Shown here piece by piece: positions 32,283-41,318 of a stretch of DNA of 64,000 nucleotides. Both the position numbers and the translations under genes were made by a program. Where the stretch lies: positions 1 to 64,000 of the forward strand of contig DGHR01000005.1 in the NCBI GenBank assembly GCA_002392745.1, in the 5' to 3' direction. The stretch comes from Bacteroidales bacterium UBA3843 (lineage in GTDB: Bacteria > Bacteroidota > Bacteroidia > Bacteroidales > Paludibacteraceae). How positions within the stretch are numbered: the first letter of the stretch is position 1; each line of letters starts with the position of its first letter. The notes under the pieces are model-generated. The model had not been told where the DNA came from and ran no database searches. It worked only from the letters and a program-made list of their open reading frames with translations.

Positions 32283-33335
32283 ATGAACAGACGGAAAGCA
32301 CGAATCATCAGTGCCATGCTGGGACTTATTATTGCCGCGACAATGCTCTTTGTCTTCACCGATGAAGAGCCGTCGAGGCAGTATTACCTGAACCAAGGAC
32401 GTGTGTTCGGCACCTACTATACCATCCGATATGAGGCCGAGACAGACCTGGAGGACAGTATCCAAACTGCATTCAGGGCGTTTGATAACAGTCTGAGCAT
32501 GTTCAATCCCCACTCCACGCTATCGGCCATCAATGACAATCGCGACACAGTGACAGACCGATATTTCGAGACCATGTGGACCGAAGCCAAACGCGTATAT
32601 GAGCTATCTGACGGTGCGTTTGACATCACCGTAGCCCCGCTGGTAAACTACTGGGGGTTCGGACGAAAGGGAAAGCCCAAGCATGACCCGTCCACAGGGG
32701 GAAAGGAGATTGACTCGCTCATGCAGTTTGTGGGATTTGACAAAGTGGAACTGAGCAATCACCACGTTATCAAATCCGACCCGCGCATCCAACTGGACGG
32801 AGGGGCTGTAGCAAAAGGCCAAGCGTGTGATATGATTAGCACGCTGTTGGCAGAGAACGGGTGCAACAATTATCTGGTGGAAATAGGAGGAGAGATTGTC
32901 TGCCGGGGTGTGAACAGCAAAGGAGAGAAATGGCATATTGGCATTACCAAGCCAACAGAGGAACAGCCCGTTTCCCCCTCCGCGAAAGGAAGGGAGAGTT
33001 CGTCGCTTCAGGAAATCATTACCGTACACAACCTCTGCATGGCCACCAGTGGCAACTACCGTAATTTCTATTACGAGGGCAAGCAGAAACGCAGCCACAC
33101 CATAGACCCTCGTACGGGCCGTCCGGTTCAGCACTCGCTGCTAAGCGCAACGGTAGTGAGCAGCAGCTGTATGCGTGCCGATGCTTTGGCGACAGCATGT
33201 ATGGTACAAGGCTCCGAGACAGCGATGCAGATGATAGAACGCGCCGGAGATGCCGCTTGCTACTTTATCATCGCCGAAAACGACAGTACAAAGGTAATTA
33301 CTTCGCCCAATTGGGACAAAATGCTGCAAAAGTAA
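32283..33335 (+). CDS. apbE: FAD:protein FMN transferase (ApbE)
   Basis: Attaches FMN to threonine in target flavoproteins such as RnfG/NqrC. An N-terminal membrane anchor (ARIISAMLGLIIAATMLFVF) places it on the periplasmic side. Landmarks: GTYYTIRYE, LSDGAFDITVAPLVNYWGFG, LDGGAVAKGQACD, LVEIGGEI, ATSGNYRNFY, SHTIDPRTGRPV. Residues 230-238 (VSPSAKGRES) are encoded by a C-rich/G-rich hairpin repeat, inserted between the GGEI region and the TSGNYR motif. No nqr/rnf genes are in the window. Confidence 0.9.
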   Translation: MNRRKARIISAMLGLIIAATMLFVFTDEEPSRQYYLNQGRVFGTYYTIRYEAETDLEDSIQTAFRAFDNSLSMFNPHSTLSAINDNRDTVTDRYFETMWTEAKRVYELSDGAFDITVAPLVNYWGFGRKGKPKHDPSTGGKEIDSLMQFVGFDKVELSNHHVIKSDPRIQLDGGAVAKGQACDMISTLLAENGCNNYLVEIGGEIVCRGVNSKGEKWHIGITKPTEEQPVSPSAKGRESSSLQEIITVHNLCMATSGNYRNFYYEGKQKRSHTIDPRTGRPVQHSLLSATVVSSSCMRADALATACMVQGSETAMQMIERAGDAACYFIIAENDSTKVITSPNWDKMLQK

Positions 33336-33342
33336 AGAAAAA

Positions 33343-33374
33343 TTTGCACATGTACGAAAATTGTTGTAACTTTG
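33343..33374 (+). promoter_or_regulatory. promoter of bamD-rpoZ-coaBC
   Basis: TTTG (33343-33346), 20 bp, TAACTTTG (33367-33374). The leader is about 12 bases. Confidence 0.7.
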
Positions 33375-33392
33375 CAGGCTGTTTTGATTAAC

Positions 33393-34196
33393 ATGCGACA
33401 AAAAGGGCTTCTAATATTGCTTTTTATGGTGCTACTCACAAGTTGTGGGGAGTACCAGAAGTTGTTGAAATCGCGCGACCCCGAGGAGAAATACCAAGCG
33501 GCACTGCAGTATTTCAACCAGAAGCAGTACGTCAAGTCGCAGACACTGCTGGACGATGTGTCCAGTTACTACAAAGGGACGGAACGCTCGGAAGACATAT
33601 TGGCCTACTTGGCCCGGAGCTACATGGGGCAAAAGGCTTACGAGTCAGCTACAGAATATTACAAGGCATACGTGCGTAACTATCCAAAGGGCAAATACGC
33701 GACAGAGGCCTATTTCCAAGTCGGACACTGCCAGTATCTGGAGGCTCCAGACCCGCGTTTAGACCAGACTGTTACCCGCAACGCCATCGAAGATTTCACC
33801 GTCTTTGTCGAATTGTTCCCGGAAAGCCCTTATGCCGAACAAGCCTATCAGGAAATGAACGAATTGTACGAACGTCTGGCGCAGAAAGAATTGTACAGTG
33901 CGAAACTATATTACAACCTCGGCACCTATCTGGGCAACAACTACCTGAGTTGCGAGATTACTGCCAAGAACGCACTGAAAAACTATCCCAGCAGCAAATA
34001 CCAGGAGGATTTCAGTTGGCTCATACTACAGGCAAAATACCAACAGATGCTGAATTCATTTGAGGAAAAGAAACTGGAACGCGCCCGAGACACACAGGAC
34101 GAATACTACAACTTCATTACCGAGTTTCCCAACTCAAAACACCGCAAAGAAGCCGATAGAATGCTCACACAAATACGAAAAATAACAAAAGAATAA
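33393..34196 (+). CDS. bamD: outer membrane assembly lipoprotein BamD
   Basis: Lipoprotein of the BAM complex that inserts outer-membrane barrels. The lipobox LLTSC follows MRQKGLLILLFMV. The body is built of TPR-like helices (YQAALQYFNQKQY, AYLARSYMGQKAYESATEYY, SKHRKEADRM). The start at 33393 is chosen because an upstream ATG (33372) falls inside the promoter. rpoZ begins 4 bp downstream. Confidence 0.85.
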   Translation: MRQKGLLILLFMVLLTSCGEYQKLLKSRDPEEKYQAALQYFNQKQYVKSQTLLDDVSSYYKGTERSEDILAYLARSYMGQKAYESATEYYKAYVRNYPKGKYATEAYFQVGHCQYLEAPDPRLDQTVTRNAIEDFTVFVELFPESPYAEQAYQEMNELYERLAQKELYSAKLYYNLGTYLGNNYLSCEITAKNALKNYPSSKYQEDFSWLILQAKYQQMLNSFEEKKLERARDTQDEYYNFITEFPNSKHRKEADRMLTQIRKITKE

Positions 34197-34199
34197 CAT

Positions 34200-34532
34200 A
34201 TGGATTACAAAAATTCGAAAGCACCGAAGAACACGGTGACACGCGACATTAACCAACTGACCGAACCGGTAGGCAATGTTTACGAGACAGTAGCCATCAT
34301 CGCCAAACGCGCCAACCAAATCAGTGCCAGTTTGAAGAAAGAGCTGGATGCCAAGTTGCAAGACTTCTCTATCCCCCAAGACTCTTTGGACGAGACGTTT
34401 GAAAACAAAGAGCAGATTGAAATCAGCCGCCAATACGAGCGTCTGCCCAAGCCGTCGCTGATGGCGACTCAGGAGTTTATCGACGGCGAATTGGTTTATC
34501 GGACCGGCAACCGCGACGAGGCTCTGAAATAA
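34200..34532 (+). CDS. rpoZ: RNA polymerase omega subunit (Rpb6-like)
   Basis: Bacteroidetes-type omega. KRANQISASLKKEL is the conserved omega core, and EQIEISRQYERLPKPSLMATQEFIDGE matches the lineage's C-terminal extension. 110 residues. Sits between bamD and coaBC, a common neighbourhood in this phylum. Confidence 0.85.
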   Translation: MDYKNSKAPKNTVTRDINQLTEPVGNVYETVAIIAKRANQISASLKKELDAKLQDFSIPQDSLDETFENKEQIEISRQYERLPKPSLMATQEFIDGELVYRTGNRDEALK

Positions 34533-34550
34533 ACTATCACGCCTGCGTTC

Positions 34551-35780
34551 ATGTCGCTACAAGGCAAACACATTCTAATCGGCATCAGCGGCGGCATAGC
34601 CGCATACAAGATTCCGGAACTCATCCGGATGCTTGTAAAAAACGGCGCCGAAGTACGCGTGACGACCACTCGTCACGCGTTAGAGTTTGTTACGGAGTTA
34701 ACGCTCCAGACGCTCTCCGGTCATCCTGTATACTCGGATGTGTTCGCAGCCATCAACGAACACGCTACGGAGCACATATCCCTTCCCGAATGGGCGGATA
34801 TGATGCTTTTGGCCCCGGCGACAGCCAATGTATTGGGAAAGATGGCTGCCGGAATAGCCGATGACGCACTGACCACTACGCTATGTTCATGCGCAGCTCG
34901 CAAGCCTATTGTGATAGCACCGGCGATGAACGACAAGATGTGGGAGTGCCCAGCGACACAGCAGGCTATCACGTCGCTTAGCAGTTGGGAGAATGTACAT
35001 ATTCTGGAGCCGGAAGAAGGTTTATTAGCCTGCGGCACCAACGGCAAAGGCCGAATGCCGGAAGCCGCGACGCTGCAAGAAGCCATCGAGTACGCTTTGG
35101 CGCCGCAAGACCTGACCGGACGCAAAGTGCTCATTACAGCAGGCGCCACGAGGGAAGGGATTGATCCGGTGCGCTTTATCAGCAACTACTCCACAGGCAA
35201 AATGGGAATAGCGCTGGCTCAAGAATGTGCACGACGCGGAGCAGTGGTACATCTGGTTTGCGGAGCAGTGAGTCAAGCCGTGCTCAATCCTTTCGGCGCC
35301 ATTCGGTATAAGGAGACGCTGTCTGCTCAATCCATGTACGAAACATGCATGGAGACATGGCCGGAAGCCGATGCTGCCATTTTATGCGCTGCTGTGGCCG
35401 ATTTCACCCCCGTCAACGAAGCAGACGAGAAAATAAAAAAACAGCCCGGTCAAACCGGACTGACATTAGAATTGCGTACCACTCGCGACATAGCGAAAGC
35501 ACTGGGCGAGACCAAACGTGCACAACAACAACTTATCGGTTTTGCATTAGAAACCCAAAACGAACAAGCCAACGCGTTACGCAAGATGCAAAGCAAACAT
35601 CTGGATGCAATCGTGCTGAATTCGCTTCGCGACCCGGGAGCCGGTTTCGGCGTAGATACCAACCGCGTTACAATCCTGCGTTGCGAAGCTCCGGCTATCG
35701 AACTGCCGTTGCAAAGCAAGGCTACAATAGCGGCCGGTATCATTGATGCCACGCTTGCAGCCCACTCTATCGGAAACTAA
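34551..35780 (+). CDS. coaBC: bifunctional phosphopantothenoylcysteine decarboxylase/synthase
   Basis: Two steps of coenzyme A synthesis. The N-terminal flavoprotein domain (CoaC) starts GKHILIGISGGIAAYK, has the catalytic His in HATEHISLPEWAD, the substrate motif APAMNDKMW and the Cys in LLACGTNGKGRMPE. The C-terminal CoaB domain begins KVLITAGATREGIDPVRFIS with NYSTGKMG. 409 residues, normal. Confidence 0.95.
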   Translation: MSLQGKHILIGISGGIAAYKIPELIRMLVKNGAEVRVTTTRHALEFVTELTLQTLSGHPVYSDVFAAINEHATEHISLPEWADMMLLAPATANVLGKMAAGIADDALTTTLCSCAARKPIVIAPAMNDKMWECPATQQAITSLSSWENVHILEPEEGLLACGTNGKGRMPEAATLQEAIEYALAPQDLTGRKVLITAGATREGIDPVRFISNYSTGKMGIALAQECARRGAVVHLVCGAVSQAVLNPFGAIRYKETLSAQSMYETCMETWPEADAAILCAAVADFTPVNEADEKIKKQPGQTGLTLELRTTRDIAKALGETKRAQQQLIGFALETQNEQANALRKMQSKHLDAIVLNSLRDPGAGFGVDTNRVTILRCEAPAIELPLQSKATIAAGIIDATLAAHSIGN

Positions 35781-35785
35781 AGGAA

Positions 35786-36157
35786 TTACTTGAACAAGCC
35801 GAACAAGCCTTTCTTCTTTGGCTCTTCTGACTCAGCAATCTCCTTTTGCTCATTCTCAGGATTCCACTCCGGACGGTCTTCAATTTCCCCCACTTGGGAT
35901 TTGACATAATCCATCACCTCTTGCAACCCCTCCGCAAAACGGGAAAAATCCTCTTTGTAGAGAAAGAGTTTGTGCTTTTCGAATGAAGGAGGCACATCCT
36001 CTCCTACCTGTGTACGCTTGCTCTCGGTAATACAGAGATACAAATCCTCGTTGCGTGCCTTGCGTACATCCAAATAATAAATACGCTTGCCTGCCTTGAT
36101 AGAACGGCTGAAGACGATTTCCGACTCACGGCGCTCTTCTTGCTTACGATTTTCCAT
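35786..36157 (-). CDS. DUF3276 PUR-family nucleic-acid-binding protein
   Basis: SEIVFSRSIKAGKRIYYLDV and DLYLCITESKR match DUF3276, a PUR-alpha-like fold that binds single-stranded DNA or RNA in relatives such as Borrelia BpuR. The C-terminal tail is acidic then basic (EEPKKKGLFGLFK). 123 residues. Convergent with coaBC (5 bp gap) and divergent from nusB with overlapping promoters. Confidence 0.85.
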   Translation of the reverse strand: MENRKQEERRESEIVFSRSIKAGKRIYYLDVRKARNEDLYLCITESKRTQVGEDVPPSFEKHKLFLYKEDFSRFAEGLQEVMDYVKSQVGEIEDRPEWNPENEQKEIAESEEPKKKGLFGLFK

Positions 36158-36218
36158 CTTTTTTGTATATTTTGAATAATATCGCCCCTATCGGTACGAT
36201 TAATTTCATTTTTCGGTG

Positions 36219-36249
36219 CAAAATTACTACTTTTTTTGCAAATGTCAAA
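36219..36249 (-). promoter_or_regulatory. promoter of the DUF3276 gene
   Basis: Minus strand TTTG (36249-36246), 19 bp, TAATTTTG (36226-36219). Overlaps the nusB promoter on the other strand. Confidence 0.6.
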
Positions 36250-36266
36250 ATTTTTTTGTAACTTTG
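36235..36266 (+). promoter_or_regulatory. promoter of nusB
   Basis: TTTG (36235-36238), 20 bp, TAACTTTG (36259-36266). Leader about 55 bases. Confidence 0.7.
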
Positions 36267-36327
36267 CGCACGATTTTTGGTTGCGCGTATAAACGCGCGC
36301 CTGCATACAAACAATATTAAAGACACA

Positions 36328-37281
36328 ATGATCAATCGCACCATGGTTCGGACACGCGTTCTGCAAACGCTGTTCGCCTATTACAAAAACCCCGATAAGA
36401 CGCGCCTGACGACACGCAAGGAGCTACTTAAAGACTTCGCAGACACATATGATCTGTATTTCATGTTGCTGGATTTCGCCAACCAATTGACGGCATATGC
36501 CCAACAACAATTGGAGGAGCAGTGTGCACGCGCACGAGCGACCCATTCTTCATGGACTCCCAACCGACGTTTTGTCAACAACCGTTTGGCCCAACAACTA
36601 TTCGACAACCGCGCATTGCGGACGCGCATTGCAGAGCAAAAACTGAGTTGGGATAGCGGAATGCCAGCTGTTATGGATGTATACAAGCAACTGACTGACA
36701 GCGATTTCTACCAAAAATACATGCAAGCGGAACAATGTGCGTACGAAGACGACAAACGCCTATGGCGTCATATTTACCAATACTTGTTAACGGACAATGA
36801 TGTACTGACGGACGCATTGGAGGAGATGGAAGTAGCGCTGGACAAGAACAACTGGACAACCGATGCAGATGTCGTTCTGAGCTACGTAATCAAGACTATC
36901 AAACGTTTTCAAGAAGACAGTACGCCGTCACAAGAACTGCTACCTATGTTTGATGATGATGCGGAGGTGAATTTTGCCACTGAACTGCTGGACAAAGCTA
37001 TTGACGGGCATGAACAATACGAACAAATGATTAACAGTCACCTGAAGGGGTGGGAAGCCGACCGTATTGCCACCATGGACCGCATTATCCTGGAGTTAGC
37101 ACTTGCCGAAGTCATTGAGTTTCCTCAAATTGCACTGACAGTCTCGCTCAATGAATACATCGAACTGGCCAAAGAGTATTCCGGTGAAAAGAGTTATCTG
37201 TTTATCAACGGTATCCTAAATGAGATACTCCGCGAGATGAAACAGGACAATAGTCTATTGAAAGCCTCCACGTTGAGATAA
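36328..37281 (+). CDS. nusB: transcription antitermination protein NusB
   Basis: Long Bacteroidetes-type NusB. The N-terminus MINRTMVRTRVLQTLFAYY and C-terminal half (ATELLDKAIDGHEQYEQM, IATMDRIILELALAEV, LNEYIELAKEYSGEKSYLFINGIL) are characteristic. NusB binds boxA RNA with S10 for rRNA antitermination. 317 residues, about twice the E. coli protein because of a central insertion. An upstream frame to 36277 lacks similarity. Confidence 0.9.
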   Translation: MINRTMVRTRVLQTLFAYYKNPDKTRLTTRKELLKDFADTYDLYFMLLDFANQLTAYAQQQLEEQCARARATHSSWTPNRRFVNNRLAQQLFDNRALRTRIAEQKLSWDSGMPAVMDVYKQLTDSDFYQKYMQAEQCAYEDDKRLWRHIYQYLLTDNDVLTDALEEMEVALDKNNWTTDADVVLSYVIKTIKRFQEDSTPSQELLPMFDDDAEVNFATELLDKAIDGHEQYEQMINSHLKGWEADRIATMDRIILELALAEVIEFPQIALTVSLNEYIELAKEYSGEKSYLFINGILNEILREMKQDNSLLKASTLR

Positions 37282-37287
37282 CCAAGC

Positions 37288-37326
37288 CCCACTCCATTCC
37301 TTTTCCCCCAATAGAGAAAGAGAAAA
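37288..37326. repeat. CCTTTTC/GAAAAGG hairpin in the nusB-yajC gap
   Basis: CCTTTTC pairs with GAAAAGG; the C-rich preface CCCCACTCCATTCC resembles the C-rich/G-rich hairpin family. It may attenuate read-through into yajC. Confidence 0.45.
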
Positions 37327-37381
37327 GGCTGCCACAACAGCAAGAATACAAACAAAATAATCATAATAACAATTTTAGAGT

Positions 37382-37723
37382 ATGCTGAATTTAATTTTAC
37401 TGCAGGCCGAAGCAGGCGCTGCTCAACAAGGAAACACATGGTCGTTTTGGATCATGATGATTTTGATTTTTGTCGTATTCTATTTTTTCATGATTCGCCC
37501 TCAGACCAAAAAGCAAAAAGAATTGCAGAAGCAGCGCGAAGCAATGAAGAAAGGCGACAAAGTAGTAACCGCCGGTGGAATCTACGGTGAGATCAAGGAG
37601 GTACAAGAGACCACCTTTATCATCACTATTGCCAAAGATGTAACCATCAAAGTCAGCAAAGACAGTGTATATGCTGATGTAGCCGATGCACAACAAGCCC
37701 AGGCAAAAGAGGAGAAGAAATAA
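37382..37723 (+). CDS. yajC: preprotein translocase subunit YajC
   Basis: Accessory component of SecDF-YajC. One membrane helix (WIMMILIFVVFYFFMI) is followed by the conserved RPQTKKQKELQKQREAM, GDKVVTAGGIYGEI and a basic/acidic tail. 113 residues, normal. Followed closely by a YbbR protein, a common Bacteroidetes order. Confidence 0.9.
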   Translation: MLNLILLQAEAGAAQQGNTWSFWIMMILIFVVFYFFMIRPQTKKQKELQKQREAMKKGDKVVTAGGIYGEIKEVQETTFIITIAKDVTIKVSKDSVYADVADAQQAQAKEEKK

Positions 37724-37750
37724 CCAGAACATTCCAAAGCCTACCGCGAG

Positions 37751-38689
37751 ATGAAACGCTGGCTAAGTCGGATAGATTGGCGCGATGTATTCACCTTTCT
37801 GCTCTTTTTCGCGCTGGCACTGATTGTCTGGTACGGTCATGCGATGCAATCGGTACGCAACACCCATGTGCCCGTACTGATACAATACACCGGCAAGCCG
37901 GATAATATCGGTTTGCAGAGTCCGGGATTGCCGGACACCGTGATGGTAGAGGTACGTGACGCAGGTCAGCGCCTTGTGACCTATCTGCGTGAACCACTCA
38001 GGTTAACCATTGACCTGAGAAGTTATATACACGGAGAAAAAGGCACGATACACATCCCGTCAGATGCGTTGCGCCGCAGTATCAGCGATATTTTACAAGG
38101 CACAAGCCGCCTGATAGAAACCACCCCAGAGGAGATTACGTGTCCATACTTCACCGAACAGGAGAAGACCGTTCCCGTTGCATGGTGCGGGAATTTGAGC
38201 ACAGCGGACGAATATCAATTGGTAGGCGAACCTCAGCTCAATTATCCGCGTGTCAAATTATACGGTCAGGACAAGCACCTAAATACGATAGATACCATCC
38301 GTACGGAGTTTGTTACCTTGGAAGAACTGAGTGACACAACGCGCACGCGCGTGGCATTGAGTCTGCCCCCCGGTATACGCTGCGAGACAGACAGTGTGGA
38401 TGTAAGCATCATTGCAGAGCGGTTTACAGAAAAGAAATTTATCATTCCTCTCCACGTAACCGGTGTCCCTGAAGGGTCTCATATCCGCCTGTTTCCTCGT
38501 GAGATAGAGGTGAACTTGCGAGTCGGGATGAGCCATTTCAGCCAAGTACAATCCACGGATGTACGCGCTATATGCGTGTATTCCCCCGAGCGCAAAGACA
38601 AACTGGATGTTGAATTACGATACACCAATCCTTATATCACTTCCGCATGGGCCTATCCGGCGGTAGTGGAGTTTCTGATAGAGCAATGA
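37751..38689 (+). CDS. YbbR-domain membrane-anchored protein
   Basis: One N-terminal membrane helix (VFTFLLFFALALIVWYGHAM) followed by repeated YbbR-like beta domains, for example PVLIQYTGKPDNIGLQS and KFIIPLHVTGVPEGSHI. Such proteins are linked to cell-envelope or c-di-AMP cyclase functions in other bacteria; the role here is not known. The stop overlaps the next gene's ATG (ATGA). Confidence 0.8.
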   Translation: MKRWLSRIDWRDVFTFLLFFALALIVWYGHAMQSVRNTHVPVLIQYTGKPDNIGLQSPGLPDTVMVEVRDAGQRLVTYLREPLRLTIDLRSYIHGEKGTIHIPSDALRRSISDILQGTSRLIETTPEEITCPYFTEQEKTVPVAWCGNLSTADEYQLVGEPQLNYPRVKLYGQDKHLNTIDTIRTEFVTLEELSDTTRTRVALSLPPGIRCETDSVDVSIIAERFTEKKFIIPLHVTGVPEGSHIRLFPREIEVNLRVGMSHFSQVQSTDVRAICVYSPERKDKLDVELRYTNPYITSAWAYPAVVEFLIEQ

Positions 38690-39813
38690 AAAAGATACAA
38701 ATGGTTGACCTGCAAACCCAATACCAGCATATCAAACGGGAAATTGATGCAGGCATACAGGAAGTAATAGACACAGCTGCTTTCGTAAAAGGTCAGAAAG
38801 TGACTGATTTTCAGCATCATTTAGAGCAATACACGGGTGCCAAACATGTTATTCCCGTAGGGAACGGCACAGATGCATTGCAGATAGCGCTAATGGGTCT
38901 CGGGCTCCAGCGTGGAGATGAAGTTATCACTCCTACTTTTACTTTTATCGCCACCGCAGAAGTAGTCGCACTATTAGGACTAACTCCTGTGGTAGTGGAC
39001 GTAGACTGGGAGACGATGAACATGGACATAGAGGCGGTACGCAAAGCAATTACCCCACGCACAAAAGCTATTGTTCCAGTGCATCTATTCGGTCAGTGCG
39101 CAGACATGGAGCCGCTCATGCAACTGGCTCAAGCTCATCATCTATATGTAGTGGAGGATGCATGCCAAGCCATAGGAGCAAAATATACCTTCTCAAACGG
39201 CGAGACAAAGCAGGCAGGCACTATCGGTCATATCGGCTGCACCAGTTTCTTTCCCTCAAAAAACTTAGGATGCTATGGTGACGGCGGCGCCATCTTTACC
39301 AACGATGACGCATTGGCAGAACGCATGCGTGCCATTGCCAATCACGGAATGGTGGTCAGGTATCATCATGACATGATAGGCGTGAATAGCCGTTTGGACA
39401 GTATACAAGCGGCCGTTTTGGATGCCAAACTTCCCCATTTGGACGAATACATAGCCGCCAGACAACGCGCAGCAGCGTATTACGACAAAGCCTTTTCCGG
39501 CAATCCCCACCTGCTCATCCCCGGTCGTCAGGCAGGTTCAACCCATGTATTCCACCAATACACGCTCCGCGTTATCAAAGCCAATCGCGATTTGGTGCGT
39601 AAGAAGCTGGCGGAGCACGGCATTCCCGCGATGATATACTACCCCGTTCCTTTGCACCAACAAAAAGCCTATCTGGACCCACGCTACAAAGACGGAGATT
39701 TCCCTGTAGCGGAACGGTTGGCAGAGTGTGTATTGTCATTGCCAATGCACACAGAGTTAGACGAAGAACAATTGTCTTATATAACGTCCACAATAAATAA
39801 TATCCTCGAATAA
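38686..39813 (+). CDS. DegT/DnrJ/EryC1/StrS-family sugar aminotransferase
   Basis: PLP-dependent aminotransferase acting on keto-sugar nucleotides. The PLP lysine is in CTSFFPSKNLGCYGDGGAI; VPVGNGTDALQIAL and VVEDACQAIGA are the cofactor-binding stretches. The start at 38686 (MKKIQMVDLQTQY) overlaps the ybbR stop. About 375 residues, normal. Product sugar unknown; no other nucleotide-sugar genes are nearby. Confidence 0.9.
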   Translation: MKKIQMVDLQTQYQHIKREIDAGIQEVIDTAAFVKGQKVTDFQHHLEQYTGAKHVIPVGNGTDALQIALMGLGLQRGDEVITPTFTFIATAEVVALLGLTPVVVDVDWETMNMDIEAVRKAITPRTKAIVPVHLFGQCADMEPLMQLAQAHHLYVVEDACQAIGAKYTFSNGETKQAGTIGHIGCTSFFPSKNLGCYGDGGAIFTNDDALAERMRAIANHGMVVRYHHDMIGVNSRLDSIQAAVLDAKLPHLDEYIAARQRAAAYYDKAFSGNPHLLIPGRQAGSTHVFHQYTLRVIKANRDLVRKKLAEHGIPAMIYYPVPLHQQKAYLDPRYKDGDFPVAERLAECVLSLPMHTELDEEQLSYITSTINNILE

Positions 39814-39818
39814 CAGCC

Positions 39819-41318
39819 ATGCAAACATTCGGTTTAAATCAGACGCTTGCACAAACCACCAAGTTGTCGCCTACCCAAATCCAAGTCATCAAGATGCTGG
39901 AATTACCGTCTATCGAGTTGAGCCAACGTATCAACGAAGAATTGCAAGAGAACCCTGCGTTAGAAGAGGGACGTGACGAAGAAGCGGTCACCGACAATTA
40001 CAACGACGAATACACAGACAATGAAGGCTACATACCGGATGACGGATACGACGACAGCCGTCAACGCGACCCGTTGCAGAACGAGGATTTCAACTATGAG
40101 CAGTACGTCTCGGACGATGAGACACCAAGCTATATGCTCCGTCAACAATACAACTCGGCAGATGAAGACCGCCGCGAAGTGCCTATCATAGGCGGAAGCA
40201 GTCTGATAGAGGAGTTGAAATCGCAGATATACCTGACCAAGATGACCAAGCCTCAGCGTCACATAGCCAAATGGGTGTTAGGCAACATAGACGACGACGG
40301 CTATTTACGGCGTACGACAGAGCAACTGGTTGATGATTTAATGTTTCAGGAGCAACTGCAAGTGAGCGATGAAGAGATGGAAGATATCGTTCGTCAGATT
40401 AAACAGTTCGACCCTCCCGGAATTGCGAGTGCCAGTCTGCAAGAGTGTCTGTTGACCCAACTGAAACGCAAACCCCAGACAGAGGCGATACAGTTGGCGC
40501 AGACTATATTAAGCCAGCATTTCGAATCGTTTTCCAAACACCATTTTGACAAGATTATCCAGCGCATAGGCTGTACAAACGAGCAGTTCCAGCAGGCAGT
40601 ACAAGAAATAGTACACCTAAATCAGAAACCTGCAAACGCGTTTAGCGGTTCAGTCTATGATACTCAACGCGAAACCATCATTCCGGATTTCACCATAGAA
40701 GAACGCGATGAGGAGTTATACGTCGTTCTCAACACCGGAGACATTCCCGAACTGCATGTCAGCCGTGAGTATAGCGAGATGCTGAATGACTACAATTCTA
40801 TGCCCCAGACGAACGAAACACGTCAGGCAGCACAATTCATCCGCAGCAAGCTGGATGCGGCGAAATGGTTTATCGATGCTATCCGCCAACGCAATGAAAC
40901 ACTGATGAAAACGATGACAGCAATTCTGCGTTTTCAATACGACTTTTTCCTGGATGGCGAAGAGACCAGTCTGAAACCAATGATTCTGCAAGACATAGCA
41001 GACCGTACAGGTTATGATGTATCCACTATTTCGCGCGTGAGCAACAGCAAATACGTAGAGACCCGATACGGAGTATACCCCTTGAAATATTTCTTCTCCG
41101 AGTCGATGACCAATACCGACGGAGACGAAGTGTCCACCCGTGAAATCAAGAAAATACTACAGGAACTCATTGCAGAAGAAGACAAACGCATCCCCCTGAC
41201 CGACGAACAGTTGGTAGATGGTCTGCGAGAAAAAGGCTATCCCATAGCCCGTCGCACCGTAGCCAAATACCGCGATATGCTGGGTATACCAGTAGCACGA
41301 TTGCGCAAGACATTATGA
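39819..41318 (+). CDS. rpoN: RNA polymerase sigma-54 factor
   Basis: The N-terminal glutamine/leucine-rich activator region (LNQTLAQTTKLSPTQIQVIK, LPSIELSQRINEELQENPAL) is followed by an acidic linker, the core-binding region (LRRTTEQLVDDL) and DNA-binding domain. The RpoN box is ARRTVAKYRDMLGIPVARLR near the C-terminus. It would need an AAA+ activator, none of which lies in this window. The stop overlaps the next gene (ATGA). Confidence 0.95.
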   Translation: MQTFGLNQTLAQTTKLSPTQIQVIKMLELPSIELSQRINEELQENPALEEGRDEEAVTDNYNDEYTDNEGYIPDDGYDDSRQRDPLQNEDFNYEQYVSDDETPSYMLRQQYNSADEDRREVPIIGGSSLIEELKSQIYLTKMTKPQRHIAKWVLGNIDDDGYLRRTTEQLVDDLMFQEQLQVSDEEMEDIVRQIKQFDPPGIASASLQECLLTQLKRKPQTEAIQLAQTILSQHFESFSKHHFDKIIQRIGCTNEQFQQAVQEIVHLNQKPANAFSGSVYDTQRETIIPDFTIEERDEELYVVLNTGDIPELHVSREYSEMLNDYNSMPQTNETRQAAQFIRSKLDAAKWFIDAIRQRNETLMKTMTAILRFQYDFFLDGEETSLKPMILQDIADRTGYDVSTISRVSNSKYVETRYGVYPLKYFFSESMTNTDGDEVSTREIKKILQELIAEEDKRIPLTDEQLVDGLREKGYPIARRTVAKYRDMLGIPVARLRKTL

